Of a stretch of DNA of 64,000 nucleotides, positions 21,801 to 33,191 are shown one piece after another. The notes beneath the pieces are model-generated. The model was not told the origin of the DNA, did not search any database, and saw nothing but the letters and a program-made list of their open reading frames with translations. The position numbers and the translations under genes are program-made. The first letter of the stretch is position 1. Every line of letters starts with the position of its first letter. This stretch comes from Madurella fahalii (Eukaryota; Ascomycota; Sordariomycetes; Sordariales), in NCBI GenBank assembly GCA_029876055.1, contig CM056874.1:1798001-1862000 (forward strand), read 5' to 3'.

Positions 21801-24446
21801 TCGGTGTGTTCGGATAAGATCGAAGACACGCTCAGCGACGGTGGGCTCGAAGGGATCTCCGGCTCAGAGAGAGGCTCAATGAACTCTGATTGAATCGAAG
21901 AGACGCTGAGTGTCGGTGGCGTTGGCTGCGCGCCAGGAGGGGATGGGAACTGCGCCAGTTTGGCATCCAAATCCCAGTCGTGTTGGACACTGGCGTCGCT
22001 GTAGGAAAGGGTAGATAGAGGCCGTGACAACGCTTCATCCCTCGGTTCGTCGCCCAGCCATGGTGTTGAAGCGTGCGATATGCGCGGCCCGACTACGGAC
22101 TCCATTGACATTGGTCGCTGGGGGAGGACATCTGTGGGGGGCTCGCCCGCCATCGTTACGGAGCGTATATCCACCGGCTCAGTCATCATGCCGCTGTCAA
22201 CCATGATCTTTGGCAATGCCGGGACCTCAGGCGGCGGCGACCGGCCTCGAGCAAAGCTACGGGGTGTGGCGGGCGTGGACCGAATGCTCCTACGACTAGG
22301 AGTAACGGCCCCCGGCAGAGACTCTTCATCGCTGTTTTCCAGCTCGTTGAGCTCTGCAAACAGGCTCTGCCCGCCCGGTGTCGCCGAGGCGCTATTGGCA
22401 TGCACGCTAGCAGGGCTGCTATGGACGGCAGGTTCTTCGCTGAATTGGCGAGAACGGCGGGAGGCAAGCGAGCCGCGGCTTGCCCGCATCCGCATCCTCG
22501 ATGTCGTTGGGGTTTTCAATTCGGAGGCGAACGGGTAGTCGTCGTCGTCACTCGATGTCGAGGCAGTGCTGTCAAACGAATAGTGGTTGCTGGACTGGTG
22601 CGGAGGCAATGGCGGCGGCCGCTTGATCGAATTGGCTCCCCTAGATGGGCCAGCCTCCGTCTCTGTCGCTGCATCGTCGTCCGACATGTCCTCGACGCCC
22701 GTCTGGAAGTCCTCGGTTTCGGTCCCCCGCTCGTGGGCAGTCTCAAAAGCCGCGTCGCTCGTTTCATTTGCCGTCTCGAAGTGGTCGCTGTTCGACTCCT
22801 GGGCGGCCCGGGCCGCGGCATTGTTTTTGGCGGGATGTGGAGGTGAGCCGCGATGCGGCACGGCGCGGGGAGATGGCCCTTCGGACTGGTCCTCCCATTC
22901 GGGATCTTCGACGTACACTTCGGTCCTACTCGATCGTGCACCGCCCAGCTGGTTCAATTTGAAAGAGGGCTTCTTGAAGTCTCTTGCCTCCACCTTGCGG
23001 CTCTTCTTCGGAGGATGAGGGTTCGGATCGTTCCTCATCTTTTCAATCTCGTCACGGGCATCCTGGAGCATACGCTTCAGTTCGAGCTTTTCGGTCTTCT
23101 CACGATGGATGTTGGTCCGCAGGGTCTGGATGGTACGCTGGGCGTGGCCGAGAGATGTCTTCAGTGTTTCTGACTCGAGTGCAGAGTGGCGGGGGGTGGC
23201 TTTCATGGGTGAAGGGGGCGGCGAGTGCTCCGGGGTGTTGTGGTCAGGGGCCGAACTGAAGTCCTCCTCGCTCACGCCGAGGGTGGAATCACGTTCCATC
23301 ACCCGTCCGCGCTGGAGAGAAGAGAATGCCTTGGCTAGCTCCTGGTTCTGCCCCATGAGCTCATCGACCTTTCTCTGCAGGACCGAGCGCTCCGTCTCGA
23401 AAACCACGGCATTGCGTCGAATGGTGCCAAGCTCGATTTCGAGGTTCTTGATCTCAGCCGAATGCTTCTCGTCCTGCTTAGCCAGACTATCCTTGGTCTC
23501 TTCCAGCTCTCTCTGGGTGGCGTTCTTCTCGGCCTGGAGGATACTAAGCGTCTGCGTGAGCTTCTTCTCCCGATCCGCACCTTCCTTTTGCGCCGCAATC
23601 AACTCGTGGATCTGAGTTTCGAGGTTCCAGTTCTCGTCCTTGTATCGATTCTCGCTCTCATCCAGGTTCTTTAGGCGTTGCTGGAATCCCTCTACCTCAA
23701 TCTCGAGCATCGATCTCTCCGACTTGACCTCCTTAAGCTCTTCTTCCCTCTCGGAAAGCAGGGCCTGCAGATTCCGGACCTGGGCAATGAGAGAGGTGCT
23801 GATCTCGGCAGCGAATTCGATGTCGTGAATTCGGCCAGCAGGCTGATTGCGCACCTTACGATTCGGGATGCTGAACTTTGTCGGGGACGGTGTGGCGAGA
23901 GTCTCGAACTTGGACGGGCTCACAGAACGCTAGAGATAACTCGTCAGCCTGGCCTGGGTAAACGGCGCGGTTCGTTCAGGCACGTACCCTAGCAGCCTTG
24001 CCTTCCAACGCATACGGAGAACCCTGGGCCTCATTGCTGGGCACTCTCTGTTTGGGCAGCAAGGCCCGAGCGCTCTCCTTAGCCACCTCATTGTAGTCCT
24101 TCTCGATCTCGATAAGTCGCTGTCGCAGGTCCGGACTGAGCTCGGACTCGGACTGCAGCTGCTCCACCTCCCGCAGCTTTTCGGTAAGCTGTCTCTGCTG
24201 TTGAACTAGCGCGGTGCCCAGCTTGCCGGCCTCTTCCATCCGCCGCTCCGTGTCCCGCAGGTGGGCCTCGATGGCGCGCTTTACCTGCTCGGCAGAGGAA
24301 CCAGGAGCCAAGGCAAAGAGGTGCGTGTCAAAGTGGGAGTGCCGCAGGTGAGTCGGCCCCGAAGGGCTCGTCACGAAAGGGTCGAAACCATCGCTAGTAC
24401 CCGACGCCGCAACAGGCTCGTCGGAAGCCACCGGCATGGTCATCAT
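18874..24446 (-). CDS. ApsA/Num1-like cortical nuclear-migration protein
   Basis: Three exons on the minus strand: 24446-23988, 23929-19057 and 18998-18874. Both introns are 58 nt (donors GTACGT and GTGAGT, second branch CGCTAAC) and the junctions keep the frame, giving 1818 residues. The N-terminus (residues 1-420) is coiled coil, the middle is long, acidic and Pro/Ser-rich with 26-residue repeats, and a pleckstrin-homology domain lies at about 1528-1637 (from GEYLWKYTRK to ALSYLLLRT). This layout matches Aspergillus ApsA and yeast Num1. Those proteins bind the plasma membrane through the PH domain and anchor dynein and mitochondria at the cortex for nuclear positioning. The C-terminal exon gives RACCDGKHDVGTL, which I recall as typical of this family in filamentous fungi. 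No lesion is visible over 5.4 kb. Start choice among three early Met codons (24446, 24443, 24437) is uncertain. Confidence 0.93.
21311..21600 (-). repeat. 78-bp tandem repeats inside the apsA homologue
   Basis: The identical block GACTGGTGATGGGGGTGGCG recurs at 21389, 21467 and 21545, exactly 78 bp apart, with nearly identical DNA between. It encodes three copies of a 26-residue unit (PETPPPSPVILSYAAIVGEQ plus VEPVVE). More diverged versions of the unit continue on both sides from about 20870 to 21850. Num1 also carries an internal repeat array, but of a different sequence. Confidence 0.9.
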
Positions 24447-25960
24447 CGGCCAAGTCTTCGTCGGACAGGCAGGTTTCCGAGGATCTCATAAACACTGCCT
24501 ACTGCCCAGTTGCGGAGGGCAGTGATTGCCCTGGGACGTGCGGTGCGAGCTCCCCTGCCGTTGCAGAGTCCAACATCAATCAGTTAGAGTGAAGACAGAC
24601 AGACCTGGTCTGCCTAGCTAGTGGCGCCCCCAAAAAAAAGAAAAAGTAATGACGAAGGAGGGAACGAAAGGCCGTGCCAAGAATAAGAGAACAAAAAGTC
24701 GCAACGAAGGAAGATTAGTACAAATTATTTTGTGCAAATAGAACGAATGAAAAGCAAAGAGAGTGAAAGAGACGGCGTTGATCTGGCCGAGTTGTTGTGC
24801 TCCGGTCGGGGGAATACGCGAACCCGGAGCGATGTTGTTGACTTTCGGGAACCGCAACAGGGAATGGGGGGCGGTTCAATTGATTTTGACGCGCCGAGGC
24901 CAACAAATCACACGACGAGCCACAACTCCAACCAAAAATACCGTGACAAAGAGAAAGCAAACGACACCGCGCAGGCTATGCGGACGCAGTCTGCTGCAAC
25001 TGAAATTATGAAGAAGAATAATTCGAAATGGGAGCGACGGCTGGGCGAGGGATAGAGAGAGGTGGAATCCAGCAGCGCGGAAGGCAGGAGTCTGCTGGAC
25101 TGTCTCGTGGCGCTTGAGGGGCGAAGCGACGGGAAGGGGGGAAGCGGAGTTGCTCGCAGGGGACACTTTTGGGTCTCCGTCCCGGTTGTGTCATAATGCC
25201 TCAGGCATCAATGACGCTCCACCTTGTGCGCTCGGCCAAGCCGCCAGTCGGCGTCATTCCCCGCAGCGTTCGGTCGCTTCCATTGAGGTCATAAGACATT
25301 CCATGCAATCTGTTGCGAACTGGACGACGGGATGGACGACGGGATGGACAAAGGGTCGAGCAATCCCAGGCCGCCCTTACGCGCGAAACTTACAGCTGGA
25401 CACAATGTTCCACAGCAACGCAAAAGTGCAACTTGTAGCAGACGACAACGCATGCGAATGCGAGTCGTGTGCTATATTCGTGCTTCGCCCCTCATCCATG
25501 TCAACGCTAAGCGACAATTTGTCGAGACTTGACGCCAAGAGTGCAACCACGCAGGAAATTCGAGGAAGCAATCCCGGCCCGCACTGGCCTATCCTCAACT
25601 CCAGGATACCTTACCAATCCCCTGCTTTGAAGCGAGCTAAGGCAGCCGTTCGCTCCTGAGAAAGAAATAAAATAGGGATGGCTCGGTCTGACGCAGCAAT
25701 GATTGGGGAGTTCCACCCGCCGGACATAGCAAATTTGCATCGGCGCCCGAGACTCATCGGCCAGATTCACACTGACTGGCTCGTCCGACTGGTTCAGCAC
25801 AAGTCCCATACTGGCCTGTTTGTTAGGGCGGTTCCCAATCCAGGGGTCGCAGCTCGAATTCAGGAACTCATAGCGCACTTGCCAACACAGCAGGTTCCAC
25901 GCAAGAAAGTCGAAATTATAGTAGACACCGAGGAATTAAATATTTTCTAGCCTCAGATGC
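24447..25960. other. apsA 5' flank and intergenic region
   Basis: Contains the upstream region of the apsA homologue (A-rich patches at 24630-24680) and open frames on both strands around 25510-25950 with no recognisable motif. Nothing further can be supported. Confidence 0.45.
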
Positions 25961-25965
25961 ATCAG

Positions 25966-26245
25966 ACCTGTTGGGCCTGAAGTACCGCTTGTACTGTACC
26001 TATCGACCCACGTTGGTAGACCCACTTCAACAAGCCAAACGAGTCGTATAACGTTCGACAGAACTCACGCCCAGCTGGTCTGAAGCCGTTGCCAACAAAA
26101 TCAGCCTTTCACGTCACAACAAATAAAAGATATTACGTAGGATAGATGGTATTGATACCGTTAGATAACCCCCTTCATGGCTTTTCCATTGGTAGTAGTC
26201 CCATTAAATGTGTACGCAGTATTGCTAGAGTTATAGGAGTTAACG
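25966..26245 (+). mobile_element. Terminal fragment of a Fot1/pogo-like element
   Basis: Bases from CAGACCTGTTG through TAGACCCACTTCAACAAGCC to TTGGTAGTAGTC and AGAGTTATAGG..GTTAA match the left end of the Fot1/pogo copy at 47394-47640 in the same orientation, with many transitions. Homology stops near 26245 and no transposase follows, so this is an isolated end. Confidence 0.7.
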
Positions 26246-26775
26246 GACCTACGTGTTCAGCGGCATTGTCGTTGATGGTGTGCCGAGATTTGTGTGGCTC
26301 TCAAACATCACGTTTCCCGCACAGGCCGAGGATGTCTCGCAGTAGCGAGGTTTTATATACTGCATCAACCAGCATCTACACTACATTCTCGACGGTGTCG
26401 TATTCGAGGTAGCTAAGCCAATGATGGCGCTGATGGGCCTGATCAGTGGCCGCATATAGTCCCAGCTGGTGTTGGGATAGGAACGCATGTTCATCGCACT
26501 CGGTTGCTCCCGAAACTATCCCACCCGCAGTTTGGACCCGTCACGTCCGTTCTCACGTGACCTGACATCCGCGTCCTGTCGCGCTCTATTACACGCCCGA
26601 TCTGTGCTAACTCTCGCCCAAGTCTTCCCAAGCAATCGTCGGCGCAATCGCCAGTCCCGCATTTGTCCTAGGAACCGTGATTTTGCTGCGGGATCTAGGC
26701 TAAAAGAGACAGTCCTCCCAGGGCCCCATTTCCCCTCACGATCTTTGGTGTCTTCAGGGCTGCCCTTTCATCCCC

Positions 26776-27262
26776 CTACCACTTTGATCTCTCGACCGTT
26801 CCCGGTCCAATCCCCCGCGAACAGCGGTCCAGTATCGCTTGCCTCTCATTAGCCCAACACTCCGGGCATTGGGCCGAGTACGTCGATTTCCAGGAGTCCA
26901 CCACTGACAACCAATTCCCTTCACTCACATCAGCCCTCGGTGATCCTTTCCAATACGACACTCTCTTTAGCCGATACCGTAGACAGTCACAGCAGAGGGC
27001 GACCGTCTTCTTCTCTCGTCCTCGCGTGTCTAGCGGTTTGAGGCGCCTCAACAGGTTGTTCATCCGGCGGCAGAAGGGCAGAGACCGATGTTGTGTCGTA
27101 GAAGGGATCCGCAAGGGCAGCAACTAGGATATCTAGAGAAGCCGTTTGCAAGTAAGAGCGAGGCAGAGCTAGTCTTCGGGTTAGGCATGGGCGAATATCT
27201 CGAGCAGGAGCTCGGTCGGGAGGCGAAGGAGCGGGGCGTTCAGGTTTGGTGGTGTTCCCGTC
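26776..27262 (-). pseudogene. F-box protein gene inactivated by stop codons
   Basis: Minus strand. The start of the frame reads PPNLNAPLLRLPTELLLEIF, then CLALTCKRLL. This is a textbook F-box, the Skp1-binding module of SCF ubiquitin ligases. Four in-frame stops (TAA or TAG) fall within and just after the F-box, between about 27182 and 27124. Three could be CAA/CAG to TAA/TAG, and one fits TGG to TAG in a PEDW context. Downstream the frame is open to 26776, with two CxxC pairs (CCDC, CPEC) and SEGNWLSVVDSWKSTYSAQC. Frames on the plus strand (to 27127, and 27088-27285) are open only by chance. The start codon is not identifiable. The lesion pattern, stops by C-to-T type changes with no frameshift, is that of RIP rather than drift. 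Confidence 0.7.
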
Positions 27263-27479
27263 AACTAAATTGCAAAGCGCGGTGAGTTTCCGAGATAGCG
27301 GAGATAAAGGAAGGGGAGTGTGCGCATGGTTGGCTCACTTCTCCGGGGACGACAAAAGCCGTCCAAGGACAACGGTCATGCCGGGCTTGGGCGGGGCAGA
27401 AGCCGGACATGTTTAGAATTCGTTCGGCTCGTTGCGCTCCTCATGCTTTGACGAAGGAAAGGGTTCTACACCCCATCCT

Positions 27480-27498
27480 AAAAAAAAAAAAAAAAAAA
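27480..27498. repeat. Poly-A tract (19 A)
   Basis: Homopolymer about 300 bp upstream of the HNH gene, followed by an A/G-rich stretch. Confidence 0.95.
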
Positions 27499-27801
27499 GA
27501 ATGAACAAAAGAAGAAGAAAAAAAGAGAAGGGAACTCAAAACAAAATATCACATGCTTTGAGAAAAACGATGCTTTGAGGAGCGATAGGTCATTTACTTG
27601 AAGAAGGGACAGTTGATTCGCTCGAGGTGCCTGCAGGTCACACATTTAGCCCTACCAAATCCGGTGCACAGAGCCCCATCCCTACACAGAGCCCCACCTA
27701 ATCGCTGCCAAGCTCCCGAGTGGCTGATGCACGCAACCCGACCCCAACCCCGCTTTTCTGGATGGTCAAAAGCTCTTCATGGTCAGGACAAAACACACAA
27801 G

Positions 27802-29100
27802 ATGCAACTGCGTCCCGCTGCAAACGAGCCCGAATCTCAGCCGAACTACAGCCCTGCGACGGCGCAGCGGCCCCGCAGGACCGACTTCCTCCACCCCGGC
27901 TACCCCGGAAGGACAGTGCTTCTCTCGCTGCCCGCACTCGACGACGGCGGCATCGATTTCGACACGGCGCTGGCGGCCTGCGGGCTCGTTGCCGGCAACC
28001 GGTGGAGCGATGGGTTCTTCTCGTTGGACCGCAACGGCGCCGTGAGTGTGGAGCGCCCGGATGACGGCGTCCTGCGCGAGCCGCAGTACTTCTTTCAACT
28101 TCCCGGCCCGCTTGACCCTCCATACCCCGCTGTGCCGCGTTTCTCACACTGGCGCTTCCCGCATAACGGTTTACCACCCTTGTGGCAGAGATGGGCGGCA
28201 GATGTGGCGGTGACACGCATGGGAGGAGAGGCGGCTCGGCGCTGCGTACTCTCCAACTACGGCGACGGCCTGGAGATGGCGCACCTGCTACCGGCCGGCG
28301 AGGACGACTGGTGGCTCTCGAACCAGATGCAACAGTACTCGTCCACACAGCTGTTCTCAAGCGACCCGATTGACGGACCAGCGAACATCCTGACGCTGCG
28401 GGCGGATCTCCATCGCGTCTTTGACGAGAGGCATTTTTGTTTTGTTCCCAAGGTTGGGGAGAGGAGTGGGGGGGACGGCAGTGAGGCGGGTATAGGTCGC
28501 GACGGGGCCACAGCAGAGCGGAAGCGGCCGCAGCTCGTTCTGCACGTCTTCAGCTCGACGCCCAGCGGACAGCTCCCGAGCCTCTGGCACAACCGCGCCG
28601 TTCACCCCATCCCCATGACGGTGGCGGTAGAGTGTCTCTTCGCGCGTTTTGCTTGGACCGTCTTAAGCCCTCATATCTTCAATACGTTCCTTCCCTCGAC
28701 ATCTGTGCCAAGGCGCCTGCTCCTCTGGAGCCACGAGAATGGTGAATGGGTAACCGAAGAGGCTAGTCCCGAGATGTGCAGGAAGATGTGGAAGAATGCC
28801 AGGTCGCGCTCTCCTAAGAAGAGAAGCGCACCAAGGTCCGCCGATGCCGCCGAGGAACTGCTGGCAGAGGAGAGCGTCAGTCCGTATGATAGCGGCTACT
28901 TTGGGATCGATATCTCTGAGAACGATGGCTGCTATTATGACGAGCTCGGCCCTGCTGAGCGACAAGAGGAGGGGCCTCGGGGGCGGTCACGGAAGCGGAA
29001 GCTCAGCTTCGGGGAGGAGCAAGACTGCAAGGGCTCTGGCCGGTCTCAACTGAGGAAAAAGATGCTGCTTCCGATAACGAGCGAGCCTTCCAGATCGTAG
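27802..29100 (+). CDS. Fungal HNH_2 nuclease-domain protein
   Basis: I chose ATG 27802, which gives 432 residues. The frame stays open upstream to 27598 but has only a TTG there and one other ATG at 27726. Residues ~148-216 form an HNH_2-type domain: Cys148 in RRCVLSNYGD, His161 in EMAHLLP, then WWLSNQMQQY, Asn195 in GPANILTLR, and DLHRVFDERHF with His204, ending FCFVPK. In this fungal family the domain is a predicted beta-beta-alpha-metal nuclease fold; substrates and roles are essentially unstudied. The C-terminus (~310-432) is basic and disordered, with SPKKR and KRKLS-type clusters suggesting nuclear localisation. There are no introns and no lesions. It is one of three intact genes in the window. 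Confidence 0.85.
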   Translation: MQLRPAANEPESQPNYSPATAQRPRRTDFLHPGYPGRTVLLSLPALDDGGIDFDTALAACGLVAGNRWSDGFFSLDRNGAVSVERPDDGVLREPQYFFQLPGPLDPPYPAVPRFSHWRFPHNGLPPLWQRWAADVAVTRMGGEAARRCVLSNYGDGLEMAHLLPAGEDDWWLSNQMQQYSSTQLFSSDPIDGPANILTLRADLHRVFDERHFCFVPKVGERSGGDGSEAGIGRDGATAERKRPQLVLHVFSSTPSGQLPSLWHNRAVHPIPMTVAVECLFARFAWTVLSPHIFNTFLPSTSVPRRLLLWSHENGEWVTEEASPEMCRKMWKNARSRSPKKRSAPRSADAAEELLAEESVSPYDSGYFGIDISENDGCYYDELGPAERQEEGPRGRSRKRKLSFGEEQDCKGSGRSQLRKKMLLPITSEPSRS

Positions 29101-30737
29101 CCAGACGGCCAGCAAGGGGATAGTGATCTAGTAGGACACGATGCAAGTCTGCGGTTACCTGCCGAGACCCGTCTGCACGTGGATCCCGCAATTATGGTTT
29201 GAACGCGTCCACGTCGAGCCCGACGGCCTACCAAGATGCTGCCCTTGCTAGCCGTGATGCGCCCGGTGTTCGGATCGACTAGCTGCTCGATGGAGTCGGA
29301 CGAGCTGCCGGCGACGCGGGAGTGGTTGATGAGCGGGTACAACGCGACCGAGTCGATGGTCGGTGAAGCGCAGGGCCGTGTTGTAGCCGAAGCCGCCGCA
29401 GAGGCCCGTGAGAGCTCGATCAGGGGCGCCTCAAGTAGGCACAAGAGCACGACCGTCTTGGAGCTGCCATGGAGGATGCTGTAACAGCCCGCAGCGGCGA
29501 AGAGGTAGGACTAGAACGTGACAACGACGCCGCGAGGAAGAAATCGAACCTGTCAGCCGTAGGCCGGCACTTGCAACTTATATAGCCAGAAGCGCGGGGT
29601 CGACGTGCCCTAGAAAATCGAAATCAAGGGTTGCACTTTACCTTTTATAATCCTCTTGAGATCATACGTTCGTTGCTCGTCAACAGTCGGTGCGTAGATA
29701 ATCATATCACACAGTACAGATCGCTATCGGTATTGTATACCGAAAAGGGGAAGGCTCCTTCTCGTACGCTACATTGTGTCATCGCTGTGACTCTTGCGCC
29801 GTCGCGTATGAGCATAAATATTTAAGAAACCACATCTTAGGCTCCATCTCCATTTGTTGTACCCGGGCCTCGACTTTGCCCGTCATCTTTTCCCTAATAT
29901 TCACCTCATCACCATCCACAACTCGCACCTGCCATAGTAGCGGCCGTACTTCGCTCCGTTCATTTCGCTTATATCCCCTCAGTCCTTGCCAACTCCCTCC
30001 AATGCGCCGCCGACCACTCCCAACCCAAACCCTCACGCCAGTATCCAGCGCGCCTCAGCAGGCGCTTAAAGCCGTGGGGAACTCAACTGATGGATCTCGT
30101 AACTCATGTCAATCCATCCTTGATGCTGACGCGACTATCAGTCTAGCTGCTGTGCTCTGAGAGAGATGAGGATTTGCCCATCGCGTGCCCTGCATTGCCC
30201 AACTCACCCCGGATGACAGTTATTCTTGTCTCTCATCGGGTAGCCCCGCAGCCGTCGGCCACCATCTTGTGTGTGCCTGGTATCCTTTAACACGTATCGT
30301 CTATCTCGCTTCGACCAGTCGCAAGAATGTCGCACACATCAACGGTGAAGCCTCCCCTCTCTTTCGGATCTCCGGGCGAAGACCACTCTGTCTCTGGCAG
30401 GCGGGGTGGTCAGTTAGTCATGGTCGGACCCATTGCGCGGCATCTTGCGGCAGGATGCGCAGGTCACCCAAGCGCTAGTCTATTGCCAACGGGAGTTGAC
30501 AAAGGGATGATGTGGTCTTTGCCCTGGTTTCTCACTAGCGCCTGATGTCTCAAACGGGATATTCGAGTGTCAATTTTGATTAGGTTGATTATGTTGGGGT
30601 AGAAAGAGCAGTGCTCCAGAATTATTCAGGGCGCGCCCACTACGGGAACTGCGCTCCATCCTTTGGGTATCTAAATCTAGATTTTATCATATCTATAGCC
30701 ATGACCCTCCCTGTCCCACGATATGGTATCAATGCGG
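29101..30737. other. Intergenic region, no supported gene
   Basis: A minus-strand stretch around 29170-29450 (LLCLLEAPLIELSRA, then NTGRITASKGSILVG) and a plus-strand stretch at 30327-30545 look weakly coding, but neither has a motif, start and stop that can be defended. The remainder shows nothing. Confidence 0.4.
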
Positions 30738-31733
30738 TTAATCCACGGGTATCTTCCTCCACGCGCCTTTGAAATAATGTCGTACCAACGCCCGACGCTT
30801 CTTCCCCCATGTGAAACCCCAATCGTCTAGGAAATCTGCTCTAAAGCTCTCATGTGGCATGACGACGAGATCTTGAAAATATCTCGGTTCAGTAACTCCG
30901 AAGAAATCGCTGAAGCCCGTAATGTTGGGGTCCATCTCCTTGATCGACTCCAGAATGACTTCGGTCCACGCCACCGGGCCGGTCGAGTTCAGGACATTGA
31001 AGTCCGAGAAGTCAGCCTGGTCCAGCGTCGTGCCCTGTTGCTGCGCCACGTAGTGTAACGCCGCTAGAGTGCGATTGACCATCTTGGCAAGGATCGGGTG
31101 GTTTGGCGCCGCCGCGATCGTCCACTGGCAAAACTGCACCGGGTGCATCCAGTCCTTTGGGTGACGGTCTTGTGACTCATCGTATTCCGGTGCGATAATC
31201 AAGCGTACCTCGCGCCGCTTGTCGGCGGGGAGCCAGTCCTCCAGCGGAACGAGGGGCTTGGTATCCACGTCGCTGTAGGTGCCTCCCCGGGCCAGCAACA
31301 GTAGGTAGCGCAGAAAGTCCGACTTGAGCGCTGGATTTCTCAAGGCATGGTACGTCGCTGCGATCTCGGGCCGGGATTCAAAGTTGGCGTCGACGAATGT
31401 GGTGGCCTCCAGCTCGCTCACCATGGTATATGTATAGCCGGGAGCCATCGCGACCCACTGGGACGAATAGATGATGTCTTTGTCCACAATTTCAGAATTC
31501 GGCGGGGGGAAGAATATCTGCCATATCTGTTGCGGGATGGGGACCTCGGAGGCTGGTGGTCGGCCGATGCCTAGGGCCGTTTGTGATGTTGACCTGGGCG
31601 GCAGGAATTGGTCGGCAATGAACTTGAAAATGACGAAACAAAACACGGCGGCAATCACTTTCCACAGATAGCGATAATAGGCACGCAGACGTGGTGGCGC
31701 CACCATCATTGAAGCGGGAAGACCTTTCATCAT
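30738..31733 (-). CDS. GT32 (Och1-like) glycosyltransferase, type II membrane protein
   Basis: Starts at ATG 31733 (331 residues). The frame is open further upstream, but that part is Pro-rich and repetitive, whereas MMKGLPAS is followed by a basic flank and a single membrane segment at residues ~23-41 (YLWKVIAAVFCFVIFKFIA). This is the signal-anchor layout of a Golgi type II enzyme. The catalytic domain begins with PQQIWQIF. A conserved LKSDFLRYLLLLARGGTYSD stretch follows, with Asp155-Val-Asp157 as the metal-binding DXD of family GT32, which includes alpha-1,6-mannosyltransferase Och1. HPILAKMVNRTL and a WRK..VD end follow. The acceptor is not predictable from sequence alone. There are no introns or frame breaks. 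A short GGGGAGTCA-type repeat lies in the 5' flank at about 31791-31815. Confidence 0.87.
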   Translation of the reverse strand: MMKGLPASMMVAPPRLRAYYRYLWKVIAAVFCFVIFKFIADQFLPPRSTSQTALGIGRPPASEVPIPQQIWQIFFPPPNSEIVDKDIIYSSQWVAMAPGYTYTMVSELEATTFVDANFESRPEIAATYHALRNPALKSDFLRYLLLLARGGTYSDVDTKPLVPLEDWLPADKRREVRLIIAPEYDESQDRHPKDWMHPVQFCQWTIAAAPNHPILAKMVNRTLAALHYVAQQQGTTLDQADFSDFNVLNSTGPVAWTEVILESIKEMDPNITGFSDFFGVTEPRYFQDLVVMPHESFRADFLDDWGFTWGKKRRALVRHYFKGAWRKIPVD

Positions 31734-33191
31734 AGAAAAGCAGTTAAGAAAAAAAGAATGTTGATGAATTGGGATAGGTAGATAACGATTCAGGGGAGTC
31801 AGGGGAGTCAGGGGACTCGCTACACATGGCCCTGACATTTTTATACCAGCATGACTTTCGAGGGTCTCGGATTTCCTAGTCCAGTCTAATTTTGGTTAGC
31901 GCGCTCGGACTCCTGCCCACCCGTCCCTTTTAGTCCCTAATACGCCTCATTTCTCAAGGCACTGCCGCGCTCCCCTTGATCAACTCTAGGCGCTCGGCTG
32001 AGCCAAATCTTGCCAAGCTAAGCAGATCAAGCCAAGCCAAATGAAGCCAAATGGGCCAATTTTCCCCCTGCCAAGGAACTGCCACCTGCCACGGTATCCG
32101 CATTCCACCTGGCGCACAAGTGCCAGCACGCGGGGCAGATATCCATCAAGATACCACAGGCACTCTCACCTTGTGCAAAGCAGAGGGGAAGGCTGGGTGA
32201 GGCGGAATCACTTTGTCCGAGCTAGTGAGATTTTGTTGTTACATAGTTCCGAGCCAGAACTTGGCGCAACGGGCAATGCAGGGTTCTTTCCTTGGAGCCT
32301 CCGCTTTCCATCGCCATTTGTCCAAAGTATGTTGACGCGCCGCAGGGCTGCATCCACCTGGCGCGGCGGGGCGTAACTGCAGAATCGATGTACAGTACTG
32401 GATGCTCAGCTTTGCCATATTTGGAGCGGGATGCCTTTTGCTTTTTGAACGGTGGACGGTAGCCCTACCTTGGGAAACTTTGTCGTGCAGCAGCTGCGCG
32501 AAGGACAGACCGAAGGACGAACGCGTTGTTCGCAGCCTAGGCTTCAAAGAGTCTCGCATTGAGAGCGTCTTTCGGGCCTTCCAGGATTGTAACCGCATGT
32601 GATGCGGCACAGCAATAATAGCAAAGAAATAATGTTAAAACAGTAAGAGGAAGCAGGGAAGTGAAAAAGACGAAAAAAAAAAAAAAAAAAAAGACTAAGC
32701 AGTGATTCAAGGCCCTTCTCACTCGGTGTCTGCCTAAGGCGCCTTGCCGTGTTGCAGAGTACAGTACAGCAGCAGCTGGGCAACCACTGGGCAACCTCTG
32801 TCCTCCACAAGCATTGTACGTGAGTGAGCCTTGCATCGATGAAACACACTCTCAGCGGATTTTTGCTTTCTGGGAGTTGATCGAAAGGCCGAAAAAGGCT
32901 TAGACTGCGCCCCACCCTTGCCCCCACAATTGTGCACCGTTTCCGTTTCGAGATCTGATTTTAGCTCCGTCGATGCCTGTCCTTGAGACACACGAGGCCA
33001 ACGATGTAGCCCGCCATGCTTGACAGGATGCCGGCGAGATAGCGAGGGAGGAGAAGGCTGAGACCTCTCCCCTGGTCGTTAGGAGGTGACAGAGGACCGC
33101 AGAGGATAAAAGACTGAGGATCCTCCCCTCCTCTGCTGGCCACCTCAACCGTCATCTTCTACCTTCCTCACCAGTTGTTCCTTCCACGAAA
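31734..33191. other. Intergenic region between divergent genes
   Basis: Shared upstream region of the GT32 gene (minus) and the DUF3435 gene (plus). It contains a 20-base A run at 32673-32692 and no convincing coding frame. Small direct repeats of CCAAGC/GCCAAAT type occur at 32010-32060. Confidence 0.45.
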
